Shown one piece after another: positions 56,390 through 64,000 of a stretch of DNA of 64,000 nt. The stretch lies in NCBI GenBank assembly GCA_009760855.2, contig WPIO01000323.1, positions 24,980 to 88,979 of the forward strand, in the 5' to 3' direction. Under the pieces are notes generated by a model. It searched no databases and was not told the DNA's origin. It was given only the letters and a program-made list of their open reading frames with translations. This DNA is from Cristatella mucedo. Its lineage: Eukaryota > Bryozoa > Phylactolaemata > Cristatellidae. The stretch's first letter is position 1. Every line of letters begins with the position of its first letter. A program made the position numbers and the translations under genes.

Positions 56390-56460
56390 TGCCGAAGAAT
56401 ATGTCACACCGTCGGTGAGGAATCTAAATCATGGATGGTGCGACATATTCTCCGACGGCA
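56390..56460. repeat. Stem-loop inside each 509-bp unit
   Basis: The left arm TGCCGAAGAATATGTCACACC and right arm GGTGCGACATATTCTCCG then ACGGCA are inverted copies with few mismatches around a loop of about 26 bases. The same pair recurs at about 56,899-56,969 and 57,408-57,480. Confidence 0.85.
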
Positions 56461-56667
56461 TGGATTATTATGAACAGTGGATGTGGAGTAGATTCTGTAG
56501 TGATAACATCATATAGATGCTACGTGTATATTCTGCAATGCTTGATACGACTTTGTAAGATGAATTTAGTGTTTATACTTGAAAAACTGTCTGAGTGCTC
56601 TGCTGGTATAGCATTTTGTAATTGTGACCGGTTGGACTATGTTTCCGCTCTAGCTGTGTCACAGTAG
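56431..56667 (+). other. Repeated 78-codon frame (unit 1; second copy at 56,940-57,176)
   Basis: It starts at the ATG within the stem-loop and reads MDGATYSPTAWIIMNSGCG and onward, with several Cys. The second copy differs by four residues. Conservation follows the DNA identity of the array rather than selection, and the third unit loses the frame. No family is recognised; probably not a gene. Confidence 0.2.
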
Positions 56668-57805
56668 CTGGTCTACTGGCCTGCCCTCTCACGAAGCTGA
56701 GCGACAAAGATTATCAATAGCTCATGTAAGCAAATTCATTCGCTTAGTAGTTGCTTGTTAAAGACGTGCCAACTTATAGTGCCTGTTGTGATATACTTGG
56801 CATTTTTTAGCAACTATGTAAACTAACATGATTTTGACTGGTTATGCATCTATTTAGTTTTCAAACTTGTTTCCTATTCCTAACTTTGTCAAACCTGCTG
56901 CCGAAGAATATGTCACACCGTCGGTGAGGAATCTTAATCATGGATGGTGCGACATATTCTCCGACGGCATGGATTCTTATGAACAGTGGATGTGGAGTAG
57001 ATTCTGTAGTGATAACATCATATAGATGCTACGTGTATATTCTGCAATGCTTAATACGACTTTGTAAGGTGAATTTAGTGTTTATATTTGAAAAACTGTC
57101 TGAGTGCTCTGCTGGTATAACATTTTGTAATTGTGACCGGTTGGACTATGTTTCCGCTCTAGCTGTGTCACAGTAGCTGGTCTACTGGCCTGCCCTCTCA
57201 CGAAGCTGAGCGACAAAGATTGTCAATAGCTCATGTAAGCAAATTCATTCGCTTAGTAGTTGCTTGTTAAAGACGTGCCAACTTAAAGTGCCTGTTGTGA
57301 TATACTTGGCATTTTTTAGCAACTATGTAAATTAATATGATTTTGACTGGTTATGCATCTATGTAGTTTTCAAACTTGTTTCCCATTCCTAACTTTGTCA
57401 AACCTGCTGCCGAAGAATATGTCACACCGTCGGTGAGGAATCTAAATCATGGATGATGCGACATATTCTCCGACGGCATGGATTATTATGAACAGTGGAT
57501 GTGGAGTAGATTCTGTAGTGATAACATCATAAAGATGCTACCTGTAGGTTCTCCTATGCTAAGTCGGACTTTGTATGATAAATCTAGTAGTTATACTTAA
57601 ACCAACTCTCTGATAGTGCTCTGCTGGTATTGCATCGCCTAATTGTGACGTATTGTGGCTGGGCTATATTTCTGCCCTAGTTGTGTCACAGTAGCTGCTA
57701 GTCATTAGTAAGTAGCTTAACGTCCAGTTTTAAATAAACTGGTATTACTGAGTCTTAGTGGAGTACATGCTGTGCAGCAGTGACATCACGGTGCTTAACC
57801 GTTGT

Positions 57806-57807
<2 letters not shown>

Positions 57808-57836
<29 letters not shown>
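57808..57836. repeat. (AT)n microsatellite
   Basis: An uninterrupted AT dinucleotide run of about 29 bp ending in GTATATG. Confidence 0.95.
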
Positions 57837-57840
<4 letters not shown>

Positions 57841-57842
<2 letters not shown>

Positions 57843-58495
57843 GATTCATTTATTGGGTCACTATCTTTAGAAATTTCTGGCTATACCGCTTAGGAGTAAC
57901 GAAGTTTTCTAATTATTCTCTCTGCCGATAAATACAGTTCAAGCTATCGTCGTGCTCTTTTAACGTATATCCTTTTCAGTTTACAGAAAGGACCACCAAA
58001 TCGTAGTACAACGGTACTAAAGTGCTTAGGTTCTGTTTTAACTGCATATTTTAAGGATGATAAAAAGTCAGTCTAAATATCTACTGAGCGAATTATTGGC
58101 TACAGTTCTTCGTTTATGTGATCACTACAGTAGCTTAGAGATTTGTGTCCTACAGTTTGTCCCTTGCGGCTAAATGTTTACTTGTCCCTTGATTAATCAC
58201 TGCTCTCGTAGTCTTTTGTCTGATTAATTTAATCGGCTAGTTCCAGCTCCATGGAATCTATTGAATGATTCTTAAGCTTAGCTTGGTTATTGTACCTCGA
58301 TGGCTCATCCTCAGCCGAGCGTCAGGTGATTTCACTATTCTTTCAGCTGACTCTATGCTACTTCTCTGCTCGCTTTTACGTATAGTGAGCATCTTGCATA
58401 GCCTTTAGGCTCTGTTGACTTCTTTTTTGCAATTACCATACCTATGTACCGCCTGCCAAGTCTGTTGCTATGCTTGTTTAAACCCCCCTTGCTAG
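57841..58495. other. Unassigned sequence
   Basis: It may include decayed LINE-B 3' UTR just before the tail at 58,496, but no clear alignment was possible by eye. Confidence 0.35.
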
Positions 58496-58563
58496 ATGTT
58501 TGTAAGCGCCTTGAATGGAATAAAGTTCTCTGAGAATCATTTATCAAGTGTAATTATTATTAT
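58496..58563 (+). mobile_element. LINE-B-type 3' tail
   Basis: GTAAGCGCCTTGAATGG, AAAGTTCTCTGAGAATC, ATTTATCAAGTG and an ATT tail repeat the LINE-B terminus with substitutions that weaken the hairpin. Confidence 0.65.
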
Positions 58564-59544
58564 CTTGTTTTTAAGATCTTTTGAGTCGTAATGAAAACTG
58601 CAATGCTCTGTGTTGTACTGTGCCAAATTAGGTTGATACTATATTTTTTTGAGCTGTAACAATAAAATTACTATATATGGCTTGGCCCCCAGTATTATAA
58701 CTGATTTTTTACGTTCCGAAATATTAATTGTTTGATCACTGTTCCAGAATGGGCATTTTAAGGCTGAGGTGGGTTTATTATACATGTTCCTCTACATCCT
58801 TTGTACTTGCGAGGACAATATACTTTGTGCGATAAATTTGAAATGGCAGGAGATTATACCTCAGCAGGTAAGCAGTCTGTCCGATGCATATTCCACTTAA
58901 TTTTTGTAAAGACCATCTGTTTTCGCAGCGGAATTAGACCTTGTAGCATGAAGTACCACCTACTGCTCGTGTCAGAAGTTTTCACGAGTAGGGGTGGCTT
59001 ACTTCACGCTAAGAGCGCCTTGATCAATGCAAAAGCTTGAAAACTTAGCGAATGTAGTTTGCCCGTGTTGTTACTGCTTAATATGTTCTGCATGATTGCA
59101 AGGGAGGTTATCAAATCTGTTCGCCTTTTATAACTAAACAGTAGCTGAAAATGCTTACTAATGTTGATTTGTGTTTTTTTTTACATTGGGGTTCTTGGAG
59201 GCTACTAAAAGTGCAATACAGTGAATGAAAGATAACATCGCTCAGTAGAGCGTTTCGTTTGTCACCGATATAAAGAGTTGTCCGATTATTTTCATTGCAG
59301 ATGGTAGTTAAGAAACCGGATATGAATTCATTCTGTGAAAATCATTTATGCTATTACAAGTTGAAGCAAACCGCCACCAACCTCTAGCGTTCCCGTATGT
59401 GGAATGGCTTCCTACTGAGTCTACTGCCGCCTATTTAGGAGCAGGTGCGACTAATTTGTAAATGTTTGAGGTTGCATGCGAATTTCAGATAGAAATGCAG
59501 TTTAGCATATATATTTTTTGAGTGCCTGTATCTTAGCTTTATGG
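58564..59544. other. Unassigned sequence
   Basis: No gene or repeat recognised; a 79-codon frame at 58,801-59,040 has no motif. Confidence 0.4.
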
Positions 59545-60180
59545 TCGTTACAGGATCCTGGCCATCAACGTCCCTGTTGGCGTCGAACAGGGTTCCAGTT
59601 TGATGTCAGCAAGGTCGGAAAGGACGTTAATGCTTGCCTCCGTCGTGGTAACAGCTCCACCCCGGAAATTTCTAGACTTAAGTTCGGCAACGCCTGCCTC
59701 ATCGACCTGGATAAACGCTCACCGCTCGCAGAATAAATAGCTGCCTTCACCCACTCACTGACTGTCTCCTGAGTTAAAACAAGACATACCACTGCGCTCC
59801 ACAACCAGGAGAAGCCGGCGTTCCCGGAAAACTCGGTTCCATCAAGCTCTTGTCAACCAGCTGCTGTCTAATTGCTTGTGCAACGAGTCTTTGCAAGACT
59901 TCTAGCACAGTAGGCTGATGCCGTATCGGAAAATGAGCTTTTTTGGCATTGGGAGCTGTCTGGAGCAGTGGATCGAAGTGAATAGTGCCGTCTGCGAGGT
60001 CCGGGATAGGCCAGATGCCAGCATGGTCGAGTCGGTGTTTTTCGAGATGCAGAACGTCTTTGGCTGATTCACCCACGACTCACTGCTTAAAGTTGCCAGA
60101 AAACGAGCTGATAGCCGCTGAATATCTGGCAGCCTCACGTGAAGATGGAGCCACGCTGCTCTCTCCTGCGGAGAGAGACT
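59545..60180 (-). pseudogene. Possible decayed RT fragment (RLE-LINE-like), uncertain
   Basis: The block is richer in G+C than its flanks. On the minus strand it gives HFPIRHQPTVLEVLQRLVAQ then AIRQQLVDKSLM and FPGTPASPGC. This recalls the early RT segment of R2/NeSL-type LINEs, where a RPI-type motif, a helix with VA-x-R/I, and a GF-x-PG-x-x-G motif follow one another. Downstream pieces (AFIQVDEAGVAEFKSRNF) could be a worn box A. The identification rests on weak resemblance; it could equally be another retroelement or an old pseudogene. Confidence 0.3.
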
Positions 60181-60849
60181 AACTTTCTCAAATTCAGCCT
60201 TTTTGCGGCACGGCCTAACTTTGACGCCTGGTGGACTTTTGTCCTGCGTTGTCTAAACTAACTCTGTCGAGAGCTGACGTTGTTGATCTTGCAGCAAGCC
60301 GTTTTGCTTCCGCTCCAGCCGCCGCTCTAACAGCTGTTTTTCGCTGCTCTTGCTGCGTTGTTATTCGTACTGTACTTTGCAATAGCTTTCTCGATTACAA
60401 TACAAATATTATGAATACATCCTTAAACCTGCATTACTTTAGCTTAAGTCCTTGACAATTGCATAGGCACTACAGTCTTAGTAAGCATGCATTTAGTCTA
60501 GATAGGCTTAAAAAATCACAAACACACTCAGGAAAATTACTAACTAGAACTTGGTAAGCAGCACATACTGAACCATGGTCACACTTACGTACAACATACA
60601 GGAACTAAATACAAATTCTTTATAGTTATACGAAATCTGAAAAGATGCGATACCTCTTTGGCCGTTTCTTGCATGATGTAGTGACAAAGCACGACGTGGC
60701 AGAAGATGAAGTAGAGTTGTTTACTTTCAGTACATAGGAACTGAAAACCCAATCGTGTAAAGATTTCGTGATGTGCTAAATAAGATATTACTAACGGTAA
60801 CCAAGGACCAGTTAGTTTAAAAGGTCACTGACTGCTAATAAGGTCCATT
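60181..60849. other. Unassigned sequence
   Basis: No gene or repeat recognised. Confidence 0.4.
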
Positions 60850-61870
60850 AGGTAGGCTGGTGTCACCGAGTAAATAACCTTGTATTCTAGTAAGATTATC
60901 TCGACGTCCATTCTTTGCTTGATGGGTAGCCAGTGATACTCAGACTGCAATGCAGAGGCTACTCTATTGATGACAGTTTAGGCGAAATGTTGAGTTGTGC
61001 ACCAACTACCGGTGATCAAGAGCTTAAGCAAAGATTCTTAGCTTAGACGTGGTATCCTAATCTAAAACAAGCCCGAATTTTAGCAATGTTATACAGCTGA
61101 AAATAGGCAGATTGGACTGTGGAGCTGATATGGTCGTCTAACAAGAGGTCGCTTTGGAATATGACACCTAGATTTCGAGCTAATTCAACTGGAGATATGC
61201 TGGCAGAGCCAATTTTGAGAGTCAGCCTTTCCAATCTCTGAATCACACTGGGTTTACCCATTACTAGTAAGTTAGTTTTATCATCGTTTAGATTTGGAAA
61301 ATTTGCTGCCATTCTTGTGCAGATGTCATTAATACATGCAGTAAGGCAGTTGAGAGAATATGAGGTCTTGAAGTCTGGGAGGGATCTAAGCAAAGGTACA
61401 ACTGAGTGTCATCTGCGTAGAAGTGAGAGCCTAAATTGTGCTTGGCAATCACATCAGCGAGAGGCAGAGTATAAACCGTGAAAAGAACCGTACCTAGCAG
61501 AGAGCCCTAAGGTATCCCATATTTCAGAGATACCTCGGATGATCTATGTCCATTCATGTCAATATTCTGGAGTCTCCTACTGAGATAGGACCTAAAACAT
61601 TACAGAGCAATGCCAGTGATTCCCAGGCGAGATGAGAGGCGCTCTAGAAGAACTTTGGGATCGATACTATCAAAAGCTGCCGAAAGATCAAGCAAAATAA
61701 GCGTAGATACTGTACTTATGTCTGGATCCTTGTAGGTCGCTGTTTCTCTAAGTAATGCTGATTCTATTGAGTGATTAGGTCTAATACCAGACCGGAGCAT
61801 GCAAGCAAAAAATAAAGGCTGAGCCAGGACAGGGTAGTAATTAGTCATAGATACTTTTCAATCTTGTCTG
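60850..61870 (-). mobile_element. LINE-B fragment (RT domain, minus strand)
   Basis: An internal fragment of LINE-B lacking both the 5' part and the 3' UTR. It ends near 60,850 within the segment corresponding to HWLPVKQ of the 45.5 kb copy (TGGCTACCCATCAAGC on the minus strand). Confidence 0.88.
61043..61860 (-). pseudogene. LINE-B RT remnant
   Basis: Box 2 reads MLRSGIRPNHSIESALLRE. Box A reads LILLDLSAAFDSIDPKVLLE (Asp kept; Pro replaces the usual His after ID), then LSSRLGITGIAL. After a frame break, a stop interrupts box B (YGIP-stop-GSLLG), and [16 protein letters not shown] is intact with YADD codons at 61,408-61,419. The last open part holds [18 protein letters not shown] and ARNLGVIFQSDLLLDDHIS. 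Non-functional through at least two frameshifts and one stop. Confidence 0.88.
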
Positions 61871-61916
61871 CATTGGAGTCAGCCTTGTCAGCCTATACCT
61901 TTTGTAGCTTAGCTTA

Positions 61917-62209
61917 AGGTTCGAAGAACCCAGCAGGTTGGGACTCTCGCAGACGAAATGTCTCGGCTTGTAGACACGAACAGTGGATTTTACGCCATCC
62001 CGACTGAGTGCGAGGAAGCTGTATGTATTCTACACAGACAGTTCTGACTAGCCAAGGACTTTTTGCTAGCATCGTATGGTGGCGAAGCCGTGATGGACCC
62101 CATCCTCGTCGACTTGCGACCATTCCCCGAGCTACCAAAGTCACCTACCTCAAAGCCTAGCCATGTTATAGGCAACATTTTGTCGCACAAGGCAGGCCTG
62201 AACTTCTAA
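61917..62209 (+). pseudogene. Unrecognised coding-like segment with one in-frame TGA
   Basis: One plus-strand frame runs for about 97 codons with a single TGA. It reads ADEMSRLVDTNSGFYAIPTE, CEEAVCILHRQF, stop, LAKDFLLASYGGEAVMDPI, LVDLRPFPELPKSP and VIGNILSHKAGLNF. The composition is protein-like and unlike the surrounding DNA. A pyrimidine-rich stretch ending TTTTGTAGCTTAG just upstream could be a splice acceptor. I do not recognise the family. It could be a decayed exon, a retropseudogene or a transposon ORF scrap. Confidence 0.35.
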
Positions 62210-63394
62210 ATAGGGATCATTAACCTGCTAAAGGTATGCATTTTTTTAGTAGAACAGGCCAGAGGCTGTTGAAAAACTCCATGAGCTGTATCCTGCAATA
62301 GAAAAACACATATGGCTAAAGGGATTTTCCATAACAGTGCTCGGTACTGATTTACGCATTCCAACGGTGTCGCTTAATTCCAGTAAGAAAGAAGGTCTTA
62401 GTTCTTCGAGTCGTGCAAACCATCAATACACTATACTCACCAGAGGCAATTGTCCACTGAGCTTAGCATAACTAGCTCAAACGTGCTGTCACAAAAAGCA
62501 GTGAACAAGCTACAGGAGTGCTGAGACGTTTATCTGTAGCCAAAGCACACAGATCGGTCGTACCTAATTTTTCAGTCATACAAGCGCCTTATTTAGCTCT
62601 TATGTCCCACGTCAGCACCAAGGTAATGAACGCATGCTGCAACTCACTGCTAAAGTCGTCGGTGCCAGCTGACCATGAGGAGCGAGAAAAACATATACAC
62701 CGGGCTTTCGCAAAAAGACAGGATTAGCAGATTCGCCGGTAATATGCAATGTCAGACATAGCCTGGTCATGGTTTCTTCGCAGCTTACTGTCGCAACTGG
62801 ATATGGGTATTGGCACTTCTTTCAGGTCACTCAAACACGCTCTTGTCTATTTCTGTGCTTAAGACGCTGGTAGCTGCTCCGATATTGGAAAGGCAAAAGC
62901 TGTCTACTATAAGTTCAAAAACTGATTACTCGCTGCAACGCCATTAACCACTGTGCATATGTGGGTCTGTCGGCAGCTTGTTCAATCATCGGTCTTGGTT
63001 TCTGAATCCGAAGAATTCTGGCCATCGCTTGAATGCCCGACATCGATAATAGGCTAATCTCCACACGCCACGCAGATTTAACTGTCAAGTGGAACTTTTC
63101 GCTGAGACCTGCAAGAAATTGATAACAGTGACACAAAGTAATTGTTCGATGTAAACGCAGAGGCCCTGATAATGACCGCCTGTTACCGCTGAAAAACGAA
63201 TCAACAAACCGGGCATTTCTGAAACTGGCCGTAATTATGCAGAGGACTGGCTTTTCCGAGACGGCGTCACGATCTGTGTGGGAAGTTCAGTAAAGCCACT
63301 CTCCGTGATTCTGATGAAGAAGAAACTCAATTTTTGTATCGAATATATATTATCATTTTGTGTATACATCAATTAGCTAACAAATTTGAAATCA
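62210..63394. other. Unassigned sequence
   Basis: Short frames at 62,518-62,727 (plus, 69 codons) and 62,915-63,136 (minus, 73 codons) are somewhat protein-like (for example FHLTVKSAWRVEISLLSM) but match no recognised family. Confidence 0.35.
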
Positions 63395-63745
63395 CATATT
63401 GTAATAATAATGATAATATTGCACTTGATTAAGCGCCCTCAGTTAACTTAATCTCTCTCTGTGCGCTTTAAATTTGCTGCAAAGGAAAATGCAATTAAAT
63501 GGTGAGCAAAAACATGCTTGAAAAACAAACAAATGAGTAACATGGTTAGGGGTGACATGCACAGGGTCAGCATGCAAATGTGGTTAGTGCCAGCATGCAG
63601 TGTCAGCACGCATAGGCACATCAAAGACGAATACAGGGACCCACTAAATGCTGTCCATAATAGATGTGTTTTTAAATTCTTTTTAAATATGGTCAGGACA
63701 GGGGATGTTCTGACGCCGGTCGGGAGAGAGTTCCAGGCTTTGGAA
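63395..63745 (-). mobile_element. LINE-B 3' end (minus strand)
   Basis: Starting at the left: the complement of the (ATT)n tail (TAATAATAATGATAATATT), the hairpin complement GCGCCCTCAGTTAACTTAAT then CTCTCTCTGTGCGCT, the 3' UTR complement GGTTAGGGGTGACATGCAC then AGGGTCAGCATGC, and the last coding segment complement GGTCAGGACAGGGGATGTT then CGGGAGAGAGTTCCAGGC. It is truncated at about 63,745. Confidence 0.88.
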
Positions 63746-64000
63746 GGGTACTGTAAGTCATCTGGGTAAAAACGATGGACTCCGCATACATATCACTAAA
63801 CCTCTAAGATAAAGGAAACCATTGCCAAGAAATGCTTTGAGAACTAATCAAGTGGAAGAAAACCAAAAATTGTCCAGTGCTGTAATTAAAATACAACACT
63901 TACACTGGCTGTTTGGTGCAACTTTATTGGACCTAATTGTAACATATTGTTTAAGGCCTGCCTAACTTTCAGTGGAACAAATATTATCATCCGTGCAAAA
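63746..64000. other. Unassigned sequence
   Basis: Nothing recognised up to the window edge. Confidence 0.4.

Larger units (their letters stand above)
56095..57700. repeat. Tandem array of three units of about 509 bp
   Basis: The landmark GTCTACTGGCCTGCCCTCTC lies at 56,671 and 57,180 (509 bp apart) and in diverged form at 56,164 (507 bp upstream). ATGGATGGTGCGACATATTC recurs at 56,431, 56,940 and about 57,449 (as ATGGATGATGCG). The stretch from about 56,220 to 57,530 is nearly identical between units. The flanks of the array (before 56,220 and after 57,530) are the same repeat but much more diverged. A 78-codon frame is repeated in units 1 and 2 and broken in unit 3. Confidence 0.93.

Noticed and set aside
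1-64000. A gene cluster, defence system, CRISPR array or biosynthetic operon
   Set aside because: No adjacent intact frames, no prokaryotic signals, no spacer-repeat arrays; all coding similarity found is retrotransposon-derived.

Overview
The window looks like a gene-poor, repeat-dominated piece of an animal nuclear genome. I find no intact protein-coding gene, no rRNA, no convincing tRNA gene, no CRISPR array and no bacterial-type operon. Three things point to a metazoan: decayed L2/CR1-type LINEs with short tandem-repeat 3' tails, decayed LINEs with a restriction-like endonuclease (R2/NeSL superclade), and several tRNA-derived SINE families. That combination is common in aquatic invertebrates and fishes, but the sequence does not fix the phylum. 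Most open frames of 60-160 codons have the number and look expected by chance in moderately AT-rich DNA.

I name the repeat families locally. LINE-A is an L2/CR1-like element whose 3' end is an (ACATT)n-type tail; six fragments lie at 0.77-1.89, 9.07-9.88, 14.48-15.57, 17.48-17.86, 29.54-30.04 (all minus) and 41.34-42.62 kb (plus). LINE-B is a second L2/CR1-like element with a 3' hairpin and an (ATT)n tail. Its best copy is at 45.55-47.37 kb, with further pieces at 13.5-13.96, 35.85-37.31, 39.19-39.39, 51.26-51.56, 58.50-58.56, 60.85-61.87 and 63.40-63.75 kb. RLE-LINE elements lie at 7.01-9.07 (minus), 31.17-32.39 (plus, GC-rich, least decayed) and 47.39-50.78 kb (plus, nearly full length), with a possible fourth scrap at 59.55-60.18 kb. 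R1 is a roughly 1-kb interspersed repeat at 3.96-5.01 (minus), 12.20-13.13 (plus) and 22.08-23.27 kb (minus). SINE-B and SINE-D are two tRNA-derived families.

Tandem and structural features: a three-unit array of about 159 bp (2.98-3.43 kb); a near-perfect 29-bp-arm hairpin inside one R1 copy (4.27 kb); an iterated-motif block (11.17-11.34 kb); a roughly 1-kb element whose long inverted ends are built of 30-bp subrepeats (25.93-26.93 kb); a perfect 90-bp tandem duplication (29.81-29.99 kb); a degenerate 49-bp satellite with a near-palindromic core spanning about 39.4-44.1 kb and split by LINE and SINE insertions; and a three-unit array of about 509 bp with a conserved stem-loop (56.1-57.7 kb).

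How the parts relate: the LINEs are the autonomous machinery and the SINEs are their passengers. SINE-D carries the same 3' hairpin as LINE-B, the expected sign that it used the LINE-B reverse transcriptase. Nothing here appears able to move now: every element is 5'-truncated, frameshifted, carries in-frame stops, or has altered catalytic motifs. The best candidates for undescribed structure are the 49-bp satellite, the R1 family with its multiple tRNA-like boxes, and the iterated-TIR element.
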